Below are positions 1-8,739 of a stretch of 64,000 nt of DNA, piece after piece; positions within the stretch are counted from its first letter, which is position 1, and each line of letters opens with the position of its first letter. This DNA comes from Mucilaginibacter flavidus. GTDB taxonomy: Bacteria; Bacteroidota; Bacteroidia; Sphingobacteriales; Sphingobacteriaceae. A program made the position numbers and the translations under genes. The stretch is taken from positions 1 through 64,000 of the forward strand of contig NZ_JAMXOE010000014.1 in NCBI RefSeq assembly GCF_024055575.1, in the 5' to 3' direction. A model generated the notes under the pieces. That model searched no databases and had not been told where the DNA came from. It worked only from the letters and a program-made list of their open reading frames with translations.

Positions 1-117
1 AGACATCACCACCCCGCTGAAAAACTGTTAATGTTTATTGAACCGCCGTATGCCGAACGGCACGTACGGTGGTGTGAGAGGACAGTAAGGGAAATAATCC
101 CTTACTTCCTACTCGAT
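1..117 (+). mobile_element. 3' end of a group II intron (domains V and VI)
   Basis: Positions 42-73 fold as a group II intron domain V: an 8-bp lower stem (42-49 with 66-73, one G-T pair), the two-base CG bulge at 63-64, an upper stem TGCC/GGCA and a GAAC tetraloop, with a CGC catalytic triad at 44-46. Positions 75-114 fold as domain VI: GAG-AGG pairs with CCT-CTC around a bulged A at 111 (the expected branch point), topped by a 9-bp stem AGTAAGGGA/TCCCTTACT. The intron should end after CTCGAT near 117. The rest of the ribozyme and any reverse transcriptase would lie left of the window. A small ORF across 31-225 is not a real gene. Confidence 0.85.
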
Positions 118-175
118 TACGCGTGCTATACTAAGCATCGTGTCTACAATCAAAATTGCTACATTTATTTAAAAT

Positions 176-2002
176 ATGTTGACTATGAGAAAGCTGTTCG
201 CCTTACTGGTTGTTGTTATTGCTAATTCGCAATTGTTTGCCCAATCTTGGCAGCCTATCATTCCCAATAAAATAGCCGATAAATATATCCCTGCGCATTA
301 CCAGGATATAGGTGGCCTTTTAGGCTACCGCATGAATGTGAATTTAGAGAAAAGGCTGCTGCAGATTGATTCGGCAACGTTATTATCCGGTTTCAGGAAA
401 CGACCCGGCTCGCAAACCTGGATTGGCGAACATGTCGGCAAGTTCCTGTTCTCGGCATCAAAAACTTATGCTTACACACACGATGCGCCGATAAAGCATT
501 TAATGGACGATATGGTGCGCAAATATATTGTTTGCCAAATGCCTGACGGGTACCTGGGTACCTACCTGTTAAAAGACCGCTGGACCGAATGGGATGTTTG
601 GGCGCATAAATATGCCATCATCGGCCTGCTTAACTATTATGCGGTAACCGGCTATAAACCAGCTTTGCAAACTGCGGAAAGAGCCGCCGATTTAATTTTC
701 CGCACTTTTGGCAATGAGCCCGGTAAACGCGATTTAATGATAGCAGGCGAACATAACGGCCTGGCACCGGGTAGTATCCTTGAGCCTATGGTTGATTTGT
801 ACCGCTACACCGGCAACAAGCGCTATCTCGATTTTTGCAATTACATTTTCAGGGCCTTTGAGCAATCTTCCGGGCCGAAAATTGTCAGCCAGCTTGAGAA
901 ATATGGCGATGTAACCAAAGTGGGGGATGCCAAAGCCTATGAAATGTTATCCTGTTTTTTGGGGATACTGAAATATTATAAACTAACCGGGCAGGAGAAA
1001 TACCTTACCCTTTTACAGACTGCCTGGAAAGATATCACCAAAAACAGGCTGTACATCACCGGCACATCAAGCGACAACGAAATCTTCAGGGAGCCGGGCA
1101 TTTTACGGGCGGAGAATAAGGACAAGATGGGTGAGGGGTGTGTTACCGTTACCTGGACACAGTTTAACCTGCAACTGCTGCAAATAACCGGCGAGCCCAA
1201 ATATGCGGAGGAAATGGAGCGGTCGGTATACAACCATTTATTGGCCGCAGAGAACCCGCAAACAGGCTGTGTAAGTTACTATACGGCATTGCAAGGCGCC
1301 AAGCCCTACCGTTGCGATCAGGGGTTCTCCTGCTGCCTGTCGAGCGTGCCGCGGGGGATTTCGCTTATTCCGGAAATGATGGGCGGAAAGATCAACGGCG
1401 CGTTTACCGTTTTAATGTATGAAAACGGCGAAGCTAAAGCCACTATTCGTACAAAAGATAATGCCAGCATCAATGTTACGTTAAAATCGGAAACTAAATT
1501 TCCGCTGGACGGGCGGGTTGATCTTAGTATAACCACATCAAGGGCGGCCATGTTTACCATAAATTTCCGCGTGCCGGAATGGGCCGAAAATTTTACCGCT
1601 AAAACAGGAGGCGAGGTATTCCGCGGAAAAAAAGGCCAATTATTGGCCATCAACAGAAAGTGGAGCCCGGGCGACCATCTTGCTATAACTTTTGATATGC
1701 CGTTGCAGGTTATTCCCGGGGGGATATCATATCCGAACTCCGTAGCATTTAAGCGCGGCCCGCAAATATTGGCTGTTGACCAGGGGCTAAATCCCGGACT
1801 GACAGCGCTAAATAATGTTGTATATACAAAAACTAATGAACCGTTAACTGATGCGAAAGCAATGTTGCCTTCAGACTGGGACTGGAAAGAGGCGTACGGC
1901 GTTGAAATGAAGGTTAACAATTCACTGCGCAAAGTTGTCATGGTGCCGTTTTCAGAGGCTGGGCAAAAATCTGCGGAGATTGCCGTTTGGGTGAATAAGT
2001 AG
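176..2002 (+). CDS. Secreted GH127-type glycosidase (DUF1680; beta-L-arabinofuranosidase-like)
   Basis: Predicted exported glycoside hydrolase of about 608 residues. The N-terminus is a signal peptide ending FAQ; ATG at 185 (MRKLFALL) is an equally good start. The middle carries the family's metal/nucleophile Cys pattern, a Glu-Gly-Cys (E320, C322 counted from 176) and a Cys-Cys pair (C386-C387) followed by SSVPRG, as in GH127 enzymes where a zinc-bound Cys is the nucleophile. Known members release beta-L-arabinofuranose, but DUF1680 families are diverse, so the substrate is inferred. It stands alone, 60 bp after a group II intron end, and is followed by an unrelated repeat and an AraC regulator. 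Confidence 0.85.
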   Translation: MLTMRKLFALLVVVIANSQLFAQSWQPIIPNKIADKYIPAHYQDIGGLLGYRMNVNLEKRLLQIDSATLLSGFRKRPGSQTWIGEHVGKFLFSASKTYAYTHDAPIKHLMDDMVRKYIVCQMPDGYLGTYLLKDRWTEWDVWAHKYAIIGLLNYYAVTGYKPALQTAERAADLIFRTFGNEPGKRDLMIAGEHNGLAPGSILEPMVDLYRYTGNKRYLDFCNYIFRAFEQSSGPKIVSQLEKYGDVTKVGDAKAYEMLSCFLGILKYYKLTGQEKYLTLLQTAWKDITKNRLYITGTSSDNEIFREPGILRAENKDKMGEGCVTVTWTQFNLQLLQITGEPKYAEEMERSVYNHLLAAENPQTGCVSYYTALQGAKPYRCDQGFSCCLSSVPRGISLIPEMMGGKINGAFTVLMYENGEAKATIRTKDNASINVTLKSETKFPLDGRVDLSITTSRAAMFTINFRVPEWAENFTAKTGGEVFRGKKGQLLAINRKWSPGDHLAITFDMPLQVIPGGISYPNSVAFKRGPQILAVDQGLNPGLTALNNVVYTKTNEPLTDAKAMLPSDWDWKEAYGVEMKVNNSLRKVVMVPFSEAGQKSAEIAVWVNK

Positions 2003-2019
2003 TGGATGCTTAACTGCGC

Positions 2020-2078
2020 AAGCGTTCCATTTTTGCACGTGGAACACCCGGAACGCTGTGAAACATGTTGATTATCAA
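2020..2078 (+). repeat. Dispersed ~60-bp repeat, copy 1
   Basis: This stretch closely matches 41981-42038: both begin AAGCGTTCCA, share GGAACACCCGGAACGCT and end AACATGTTG-TTATCA. Internally AGCGTTCC and GGAACGCT can pair, so it may form a hairpin. Both copies lie just downstream of a plus-strand gene (GH127 here, an exonuclease there). Function unknown. Confidence 0.7.
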
Positions 2079-2234
2079 TTGATTCATATTTTGCCGTTAT
2101 TTGTGTCGGCACCAACAACCGGTGATGTTGTGGTTTGCAGGATACCCTATGCCTGTCAATCCTTGTCCCGTTCTTCACAAAACAAACGAGGCCAAAGCGA
2201 TGGGCGCCGCCTGTCACCATAAATGTTGATGGAA

Positions 2235-2264
2235 TTGCGTGATAGTTTGAATTATGTAACTTTG
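2235..2264 (+). promoter_or_regulatory. Bacteroidota-type promoter for the AraC regulator
   Basis: TTG at 2235-2237 and TAACTTTG at 2257-2264 are separated by 19 nt, fitting the -33 TTG and -7 TAnnTTTG elements of Bacteroidota. Transcription would begin near 2270, which places the ATG at 2269 outside the mRNA and favours ATG 2287 as the gene start. Confidence 0.5.
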
Positions 2265-2286
2265 CATTATGGGACCGACGGAAACA

Positions 2287-3171
2287 ATGGAAGATTTTTA
2301 TAAGAATAAATTGAATTGGCTGCCTGAAAACCTTGGTCAGGATATCGGGCATTTTAATATTTTCAGGAAAGAGGATTTTCAAAAGCACCACAAAGCACCC
2401 TTGAAATACAGCCGCCGCGATTTTTATAAAATCAGTCTGTTCAGGGGCAAAGCAATTTATCATTATGCCGATAAAAGTATAGAAGTGGATGGTACTTCGC
2501 TGCTGTTTTTTAACCCGCAGGTGCCCTATACAATTGAAGCTCTGACAGACGAAGGTACCGGGTATTTCTGCATTTTTAAAGAATCGTTTTTTACAGAGAT
2601 GCTACGGAGCAACATGCATGATTTGCCCATGTTTGCCGTATCAGGCAGGCCGTCGTATTCATTAAATAATGTACAGCAGGAGTATGTAAGCGCAGTATTT
2701 GAGAAAATGCTGGATGAAATTAAATCAGACTATAAATTTAAATACGACCTGCTGCGTAACTATGTTACCGAGCTGATCCATTATGCCCTAAAGGTGTCGC
2801 CGATCGAAACGCTGTACCAGCATACCGATGCAAACTCGCGTTTAACTTCCGTTTTTACCGAGTTGCTGGAGCGGCAGTTTCCTATCGAGTCACCCTCGCA
2901 AAGATTTACCCTGCGATCAGCAAAAGATTATGCGGAACAGCTTGCCGTGCATGTTAACCACCTTAACAGGGCCATCAGGCAAACAACGGGCAAAACTACT
3001 ACTGCACATATTTTTGAGCGACTTACCGGCGAGGCTATAGCGTTGCTAAAACATACCAACTGGAATATATCCGAAATAAGCTACTGCCTGGGTTTTGATG
3101 AGCCGGCGCATTTCAATAATTTTTTCAAAAAACAAACTTCAAATACGCCATCTATTTATCGGGTTGTTTGA
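2287..3171 (+). CDS. AraC family transcriptional regulator
   Basis: DNA-binding regulator of about 294 residues. The N-terminal half resembles a cupin-like sensing domain; the C-terminal ~100 residues hold the two helix-turn-helix units typical of AraC, with the last one reading ISEISYCLGFDEPAHFNNFF and ending in the usual P-S-x-Y-R. An ATG at 2269 would add six residues, but the promoter-like TAACTTTG ends at 2264, so 2287 is preferred. The SDR oxidoreductase starting 65 bp downstream in the same direction is a plausible target gene; this AraC plus SDR arrangement is inference from position. Confidence 0.88.
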   Translation: MEDFYKNKLNWLPENLGQDIGHFNIFRKEDFQKHHKAPLKYSRRDFYKISLFRGKAIYHYADKSIEVDGTSLLFFNPQVPYTIEALTDEGTGYFCIFKESFFTEMLRSNMHDLPMFAVSGRPSYSLNNVQQEYVSAVFEKMLDEIKSDYKFKYDLLRNYVTELIHYALKVSPIETLYQHTDANSRLTSVFTELLERQFPIESPSQRFTLRSAKDYAEQLAVHVNHLNRAIRQTTGKTTTAHIFERLTGEAIALLKHTNWNISEISYCLGFDEPAHFNNFFKKQTSNTPSIYRVV

Positions 3172-3235
3172 ATTTTGTAAGTATTGGTTTGAATGATGCA
3201 AGCGGTTGCCTTTTTGGCACTGTAATTTTGTTTTC

Positions 3236-4093
3236 ATGAAAAACACCAATAATAATGAAAACAAAAAAGTATGGTTTATTACAGGCGCATCTAAAGGTCT
3301 TGGGTTAAGCCTTGTTAAACAACTGCTGGCCGACGGCCAAAAAGTGGCGGCAACATCAAGATATGTAGCCAGCCTGGTAAAAGCAACCGGCGAGACATCG
3401 GAGAATTTTTTGCCCCTGCATGTGAACCTGGCGGACGAAAACAGCGTTGCCGAAGCCATACAGGCAACTTATAACACATTTAACCGGATTGATGTGGTCA
3501 TCAACAATGCTGGGTATGGTATAGGCGGCAGCATTGAAGAATTGACTGACGAGGAGGCCCGCGAGAGTTTTGATATCAATGTATTCGGTACGTTAAACGT
3601 AATCCGCGCGGTAATGCCTTTTATGCGGGCACAGCGTTGGGGGCATATCATCAACATTTCATCTATTGCAGGTATAGCATCCGGAACAGGCTGGGCGCTT
3701 TATGCAGCCACCAAATTTGCAGTGATTGGCTTATCGGAAGTTTTAGCAGAGGATGTTAAGGAATTTGGGATAAAAGTTACCGTGGTAGCTCCCGGTGCTT
3801 TCCGTACCAATTTTCTTGCTGCCGATTCACTGGTACTGACCCAAAGCCCGATTGACGCCTATCAGGATGTTAGAAACACCCATGCAAGATATTTGCAAAT
3901 GGATGGCCAGCAAATTGGCGACCCTGAAAAAGCAGCCGCTGCAATGATTAAGATAGCGGATGATGAAAATCCTCCGCTCCACTTACTTTTGGGAGAAGAC
4001 GCGTACAACCGGGCGATGGCCAAACTGCTTGTGCTTGATAAGGAATTCAGATTAAACGAAGAATTGTCAAAATCAATGGCTTACCAGGGCTAG
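3236..4093 (+). CDS. Short-chain dehydrogenase/reductase (SDR)
   Basis: Classical SDR oxidoreductase of 285 residues, NAD(P)-dependent. The cofactor loop TGASKGLG is at residues 16-23, followed by the NNAG motif and the catalytic Ser and Tyr-x-x-x-Lys (ISS, then YAATK). A TTG at 3206 would extend the frame by ten residues, but ATG 3236 gives the normal N-terminus, and a TAATTTTG element ends at 3229. Substrate cannot be read from sequence. It follows the AraC regulator directly and is probably controlled by it. Confidence 0.9.
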   Translation: MKNTNNNENKKVWFITGASKGLGLSLVKQLLADGQKVAATSRYVASLVKATGETSENFLPLHVNLADENSVAEAIQATYNTFNRIDVVINNAGYGIGGSIEELTDEEARESFDINVFGTLNVIRAVMPFMRAQRWGHIINISSIAGIASGTGWALYAATKFAVIGLSEVLAEDVKEFGIKVTVVAPGAFRTNFLAADSLVLTQSPIDAYQDVRNTHARYLQMDGQQIGDPEKAAAAMIKIADDENPPLHLLLGEDAYNRAMAKLLVLDKEFRLNEELSKSMAYQG

Positions 4094-4118
4094 TGTTATT
4101 TCACTCGAAAATTGACGG

Positions 4119-4209
4119 TTAGTCTTGAGTCGAAAGTCTTAAGTTATAAGTCAGAAAAAGCAAGAATTCGACTTAGGACTTCCGACCAAAGACTATTGAC
4201 TTAACACTA
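4119..4209. repeat. Inverted arms of heptameric repeat units (AGTC theme)
   Basis: The left arm (4130-4153) reads in 7-nt steps TTAGTCT, TGAGTCG, AAAGTCT, TAAGTTA, TAAGTCA. The right arm (4168-4209) reads TCGACTT, AGGACTT, CCGACCA, AAGACTA, TTGACTT, which is the same theme on the other strand. The two arms could form a long imperfect hairpin between the SDR gene and the next gene. Confidence 0.7.
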
Positions 4210-4250
4210 GTACTATTTTAAAGAAGGTATTTAATACTTTTGCTTTCACT

Positions 4251-5060
4251 ATGGTAATAAGTATTTTAGGCTGTGGCTGGTACGGTAAGGCGTTGGCAAA
4301 AACGTTGTTAGCAAACGGCTTTATTGTTAAAGGCTCGGCAACATCCGCAGAGAAAGCTGCGCTATTACCGGACGCTGGGATCTCGCCTTTCTTAATCGAT
4401 TTTAAGGCTGATAGCCAAACGTACAATCCGGATTTTTTTAATTGCGATGTATTGATTGTATGCATCCCCCCAAAAACACGCCAGGGTGGTGGTGGCGATT
4501 ATCTGCCTAAAATAGGGAGCATCATTAGTGCTGCTAAGAAGCAGGGGGGTAACAAGGTAATTTATATCAGCTCAACAGCCGTTTATGGCGATAACAATAC
4601 GGAATTGACGGAGCTAAATCCGCCCGAACCGGATACCGAAAGTGGAAAAATACTACTTGAAGCCGAAAAGTTGTTTAGCGACCAGGCTGCTTTTAAAACA
4701 ACCATTCTTCGTTTTGCTGGCCTTGTTGGTCCCGGAAGGCATCCTGGACGGTTTTTCGCAGGCAAAACAGACGTTCCAAACGGCCTGGCGCCGGTAAACC
4801 TGATACACTTAAACGATTGTATCGGTATTACAACAGCTATAATTGATCAAAATGCATTTGGCCGGGTGTTTAATGGCGTATCGCCACATCACCCGACCAA
4901 ATCAGCTTTCTATCGCGAAGCATCACTGCAGGCGGGGCTTGCCGCCCCGGAATTTATCAATCAACTCGATAGTTGGAAGCTTATCGATAGCCTGAATGTT
5001 CCGGACATTTTGAGCTACAACTTTGTTGTGCCCGATTGGAACAGCTGCACCTTTGATTAA
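4251..5060 (+). CDS. NAD(P)-dependent epimerase/dehydratase-like protein (YeeZ-like SDR)
   Basis: Extended-SDR protein of 269 residues, probably cytosolic. A dinucleotide-binding loop GCGWYG (G7-x-G9-x-x-G12) opens the protein, YISSTAVYGD matches the active-site strand of epimerases, and LRFAGLVGPGRHPG is the usual following strand. Homologues of this type (YeeZ) have no proven reaction. A TACTTTTG box at 4235-4242 lies just 8 nt before the ATG, so the mRNA leader may be very short. The gene stands alone between two repeat loci. Confidence 0.85.
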   Translation: MVISILGCGWYGKALAKTLLANGFIVKGSATSAEKAALLPDAGISPFLIDFKADSQTYNPDFFNCDVLIVCIPPKTRQGGGGDYLPKIGSIISAAKKQGGNKVIYISSTAVYGDNNTELTELNPPEPDTESGKILLEAEKLFSDQAAFKTTILRFAGLVGPGRHPGRFFAGKTDVPNGLAPVNLIHLNDCIGITTAIIDQNAFGRVFNGVSPHHPTKSAFYREASLQAGLAAPEFINQLDSWKLIDSLNVPDILSYNFVVPDWNSCTFD

Positions 5061-5090
5061 TTATTGTGAGCTCCACATAAGCAAATAGTC

Positions 5091-5193
5091 GCCTCACCCC
5101 AAACCCCTCTCCAAAGGAGAGGGGCCTAAAAAAGAGATCCGATCAGCGAGCGAAGCCCAAGTCCTCTCCTTTGGAGAGGATTTAGGTGAGGCA
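5091..5193. repeat. Paired palindromic repeat (GCCTCACC type)
   Basis: Two palindromic units face each other. The left unit (5091-5127) contains CTCTCCAAAGGAGAG; the right unit (5160-5193) contains CTCTCCTTTGGAGAG. The outer ends GCCTCACC and GGTGAGGC are inverted. About 32 bp separate them. The design, palindrome-spacer-inverted palindrome, is the same as the CCCCCTTTAGGGGG pairs in the his operon, but the sequence differs. Confidence 0.85.
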
Positions 5194-5237
5194 AACCAAA
5201 AGTTTGCGCTTACCAATCCTTATTGAACTGACGTTAA

Positions 5238-6032
5238 TTATTGAAAAGTTTTAACCTGCGCTTTTATTACCGAATCTTTTTGAGCATTGGTATACTTATG
5301 GTTAAAAATTGCGTTTTCCCAATCGCCATAGCCGGCATTTGGGATAACGATGTATTTGGTGCCAAATTTTTTCTTCAGTTGTTCGGTGACTTCGTTCCGG
5401 CTTTGTTCGGTAAAGGGCGCATCATACAGCGCGTCAAAATCGGGCAGGTTATCGCCGCAAAGCAACACAATTTCGTGTGTTTTTAATACTTCAAGCCGGC
5501 GTGTTTGTTTGCTGGATGTGGTCGTTTTTAAAATAAGATGGGTATCGTCGTTATAAGGCAAATTGTATAGTTTAAGATTTTTTGCTGTGCCTGCACGTTC
5601 ATCTTCATCGCGGTTTGTAATATAGTAAACCGCCACGCCTTTTGACGCTGCATATTTTAAAAATGACGGCGCGCCCGGCACGGTATCACAAATGCCTTTC
5701 GCGGTCCACTGTTTCCATGTGGTTACTTCAAAGTCCTGGTTGTTGATTGCCCTGCCTGCTGTATAAGGACTGTTATCAAGCAAGGTTTCATCAATATCGG
5801 TAACTACGGCATAAGGTTTTGCATGGTGCTTTTTTAACGCCGCATCGAGCCGCAACCGGGCAATATTATAAGCCTGGAAACACAGCGCCTTGTATTCGGC
5901 CGCGCGTTGCTGGTAAAGTGATGCCCATACTTTGCCATTGTTTGCTATTGAGGCGGGTGCTGGTTGCCCGTTTTGAGCAAAAACGGAACAAAATGAAAGC
6001 ATTAATAATGCTAGTGAGGTTAATTTTTTCAT
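5238..6032 (-). CDS. Class C acid phosphatase, 5'-nucleotidase lipoprotein e(P4)-like (HAD)
   Basis: Exported HAD-superfamily phosphohydrolase of 264 residues that would strip phosphate from nucleotides or other phosphomonoesters in the periplasm. It has a signal peptide ending VFAQ with no lipobox Cys in the right place, so it is probably soluble rather than lipidated. HAD motif I is DIDETLLDNS with the DxDxT nucleophile and the LDNS typical of the acid phosphatase class B/C group; motif II/III are represented by YITNR and by GDNLPDF. Single gene; no operon partner. Confidence 0.88.
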   Translation of the reverse strand: MKKLTSLALLMLSFCSVFAQNGQPAPASIANNGKVWASLYQQRAAEYKALCFQAYNIARLRLDAALKKHHAKPYAVVTDIDETLLDNSPYTAGRAINNQDFEVTTWKQWTAKGICDTVPGAPSFLKYAASKGVAVYYITNRDEDERAGTAKNLKLYNLPYNDDTHLILKTTTSSKQTRRLEVLKTHEIVLLCGDNLPDFDALYDAPFTEQSRNEVTEQLKKKFGTKYIVIPNAGYGDWENAIFNHKYTNAQKDSVIKAQVKTFQ

Positions 6033-6160
6033 ATGATTTGGTTAAGTATTTGTAAAGATATCATTTCCGAAACTGTTTAAGTCGTTTTATTGCTGTTTTT
6101 TAAGTTGACGTTGGTATAGATATTGTATTACATTGTAAGGCAAATTACTTAGCCGGGAGC

Positions 6161-6601
6161 ATGAAAATATATCAGCAAACATTGCAATTGAAAGAACGCA
6201 GAAGGGGTTTTCATCTTATTACTTCCGAAATTACCCTGGCGCTGCCGCAAATAAGTGATTTAGCAGTTGGCGTTTGCCAGGTATTTATACAACACACATC
6301 GGCATCACTAACCATCAATGAGAACGCCGACCCGACTGTACGTCAGGATCTTGAGATGTATTTTAATAAGACCGTACGCGAGAACGACCCTGATTATCGG
6401 CATGACGACGAAGGCCCGGATGATATGCCAGCGCACCTGAAAGCGGCCTTGCTGGGCAGTTCGGTAACCATACCTATCCGTAACGGGCGTTTGGCTTTGG
6501 GTATCTGGCAGGGCATTTATCTTTGCGAGCACCGCAACAATGCCGAGCCGCGTAACCTGGTGGTTACCGCCTGGGGTACCGAAGACCAATCTATTGGGTA
6601 A
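6161..6601 (+). CDS. YjbQ family protein (UPF0047, secondary thiamine-phosphate synthase-like)
   Basis: A 146-residue protein of the YjbQ/UPF0047 family. Family signatures visible are FIQHTSASLTINEN in the N-terminal third and the closing GIWQGIYLCEHR, with the conserved His residues that can bind a metal. The E. coli member has weak thiamine-phosphate synthase activity; the physiological role is not settled. Length is normal for the family. The next gene starts about 30 bp later on the same strand. Confidence 0.9.
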   Translation: MKIYQQTLQLKERRRGFHLITSEITLALPQISDLAVGVCQVFIQHTSASLTINENADPTVRQDLEMYFNKTVRENDPDYRHDDEGPDDMPAHLKAALLGSSVTIPIRNGRLALGIWQGIYLCEHRNNAEPRNLVVTAWGTEDQSIG

Positions 6602-6633
6602 AGTTTTTCGTAGTTTTGGTTATAACTACCACT

Positions 6634-7221
6634 ATGAAAAAAATATTCGCCTTACTTCTTCTATTTATAACCACGCATAGCTATGCGCAGGATTCACTCA
6701 AAGCCTTCAACTATTCAAGAAATAATGTCACCTCCACCGGGATGACGGTTTTAGGCAGCTGGGCAATTGCCAATATCGGTGTTGGCGCTGCCGGCTGGGC
6801 AAACTCGAAAGGTGGTCAAAATAAATACTTCTACCAAATGACCACCATTTGGGGTGCAGCCAACCTGGGTGCTGCAATATTAGGATATACCGGCGCGAAA
6901 AATAATGAAGGTAAGCAGCTCACCGCTGCCGAAAGCCTGAAAGCCCAACAGAAAATAGAACGCATCTTTTTAATAAACGGCGGACTCGATTTGGCGTATA
7001 TCGGCACAGGGATCATTCTTAAAAATCGCGGAGATAACCGCAATTCTGGCCAGTTAAAGGGTTATGGCTCATCGTTAATAATCCAGGGTGCGTTTTTATT
7101 GCTGTTTGACGGTACCATGTACAGCACTCACCGAAGCAATGGTAACAAACTGCGGCGGTTTCTGGAAAAGAATCCCATCGGCTTTAACGGCAAAAGTATC
7201 GGCATCAATTTACGCATGTAA
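6634..7221 (+). CDS. Conserved membrane protein of unknown function
   Basis: A 195-residue protein with a signal peptide (MKKIFALLLLF...SYAQ) and three or four hydrophobic stretches rich in Gly and Ala (for example the stretch from GSWAIANIGVG on, and WGAANLGAAILG). ATG 6634 gives a clean signal peptide; the upstream in-frame TTG at 6616 does not. Resembles small Bacteroidota-specific membrane proteins; I cannot assign a function. Confidence 0.75.
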   Translation: MKKIFALLLLFITTHSYAQDSLKAFNYSRNNVTSTGMTVLGSWAIANIGVGAAGWANSKGGQNKYFYQMTTIWGAANLGAAILGYTGAKNNEGKQLTAAESLKAQQKIERIFLINGGLDLAYIGTGIILKNRGDNRNSGQLKGYGSSLIIQGAFLLLFDGTMYSTHRSNGNKLRRFLEKNPIGFNGKSIGINLRM

Positions 7222-7288
7222 CACTCTGTGCCATTGTAATATTTGTGCTAATGCTTTCAACCTGTTGTAATTCGGTTAAATTTGAGTT

Positions 7289-8626
7289 ATGAATGCAGCA
7301 GTTAAAACCTTCGTCGCGCTTGCGGTTATCTATTTACAGGTCAATATAGTAAACGCTCAGCAAGCTGCTATTGGTAAAACCGAAATTACCAAATGGCAAT
7401 ACGGCAAAAATGGAGCAGTATCACTTACTTATGATGATGGCTCTATTAACCAATTTAAGCACGCATTGCCTATAATGGAGCGGCTTAAATTGCCCGCAAC
7501 ATTTTTTGTGATAACCGGGGGCATTCCAGGTTCAAAATATTATGGAAAGTTTATCGGCAGACCGGTAAAAACCATCATTAAAGAATCGGCGACTATCCCA
7601 ACAAACGAAAAAAATTTTTTTGAACGGTGCTCTGCAGGAGGGTACTTAGGTTATAAGGGAACCATTTCCTACGTTACCAAAGCTGTTGGTTTATATGATA
7701 ACGTAAAAAGGCGTGAGCATGCTTTTAAAGTAATGGACACACTTTATCAAAAAGTTCGAAATGGCGATTTTCAGCCCGGTTACCAGCCCTGCGACGAGGT
7801 GCTGCAGGAGGATGGCCTTACCTGGGACGATTTAAGAAGCTACAGCGGCCGCGGATACGAAATCGCGAGTCATTCCATCACCCATGCGAGCATGCCGGGT
7901 TTGGATTCGGTTAATATCTCGTACGAGCTTGAAAAAAGTAAAGAGGAGATCAGGGATAAAATGGGGGTGAGGTCTACTTTCTCAACAGAGGTACCTTACG
8001 GTTACGAAGACGAACGGGTGATGAAAATTGCTTATAAAATTTACCCGGTGCTGCGTAACCGAATGCCTGAACCTTGGTTAAAGGAAATTGACCGGGCAAG
8101 CAAACAAACGCCCTGTACAACTACTAAAGACTATATCCAATGGCAGCGTGGGGCCACCACCAAAACACCGCTGTCGCTAATGGAATCGTGGGTTGATACT
8201 GCGGTTGCAAAAAATAACACCTGGCTCGTCCTTGTATTTCACGGCGTGGATAACCTCGGTTACGAAGCGTTGCCACACACCATGCTCGATGAATATTTTC
8301 AGTATATCAAAAACAATCAAAAAGATTTATGGATTGCTACCTTTGGCGATGTAGCAAGATACATGCGCCAAAAGGAATATACTAAATTGGAAGAAGGTAA
8401 GACGGGGGATAAGCTTATCATCAATCTTTCCTCTCCTCTTTACAGAGGCTTGTACGATTTACCCTTAACCCTCAAAACCTATGTATCGCCCGAATGGAAG
8501 CGCGTGTGGGTTTGGCAAGGCAAGCGCATGCAGCGTGTTGATGCAACAACGGATGACAAAGGCAGTTATGTTTTATACCAGGCGTATCCCTGGACTCCAT
8601 TAACGCTGGCGGGAAAGGAGAATTGA
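7289..8626 (+). CDS. Secreted polysaccharide deacetylase family protein
   Basis: Exported 445-residue protein with a NodB-homology (carbohydrate esterase 4-like) domain. After the signal peptide (ending NAQ) come the metal-binding Asp motif SLTYDDGS and the H-x-x-x-H zinc motif in ASHSITH, with the final barrel strands near LVFHGVD. The region between the two motifs is longer than in minimal deacetylases. The C-terminal ~70 residues after the catalytic domain look like a small beta domain. Substrate (chitin-like or other N-acetylated glycan) is unknown. Confidence 0.85.
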   Translation: MNAAVKTFVALAVIYLQVNIVNAQQAAIGKTEITKWQYGKNGAVSLTYDDGSINQFKHALPIMERLKLPATFFVITGGIPGSKYYGKFIGRPVKTIIKESATIPTNEKNFFERCSAGGYLGYKGTISYVTKAVGLYDNVKRREHAFKVMDTLYQKVRNGDFQPGYQPCDEVLQEDGLTWDDLRSYSGRGYEIASHSITHASMPGLDSVNISYELEKSKEEIRDKMGVRSTFSTEVPYGYEDERVMKIAYKIYPVLRNRMPEPWLKEIDRASKQTPCTTTKDYIQWQRGATTKTPLSLMESWVDTAVAKNNTWLVLVFHGVDNLGYEALPHTMLDEYFQYIKNNQKDLWIATFGDVARYMRQKEYTKLEEGKTGDKLIINLSSPLYRGLYDLPLTLKTYVSPEWKRVWVWQGKRMQRVDATTDDKGSYVLYQAYPWTPLTLAGKEN

Positions 8627-8629
8627 GGC

Positions 8630-8739
8630 AGTTCATAGTTGATGGTTAATGGTTAATAGTTCATGGCCGGAGAGTATAAAAACCAAGAGTAAACCCTGGT
8701 TGCCAGCTTCTGTAGCTGCCATGAACTATCAACTATATG
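8630..8739. repeat. Inverted arms of heptameric repeat units (AGTTCAT theme)
   Basis: The left arm (8630-8666) reads AGTTCAT, AGTTGAT, GGTTAAT, GGTTAAT, AGTTCAT, GG. The right arm (8720-8739) reads ATGAACT, ATCAACT, ATATGCC, the inverse complement theme, and includes the stop codon of the acyl-CoA reductase gene. About 53 bp separate the arms. It sits between two convergent genes. Confidence 0.7.

Noticed and set aside
31..225. Short ORF at the window start
   Set aside because: It runs across group II intron domains V and VI and into the next gene start; RNA structure explains the sequence better.
2031..2046. CACGTGGAACA resembling half of a parS site
   Set aside because: The other half does not match, and the second copy of this repeat lacks CACGTG, so it is not a ParB site.
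1318..2463. Long antisense ORF (381 codons)
   Set aside because: It is the shadow of the GH127 gene and the AraC start; no recognisable protein motif.
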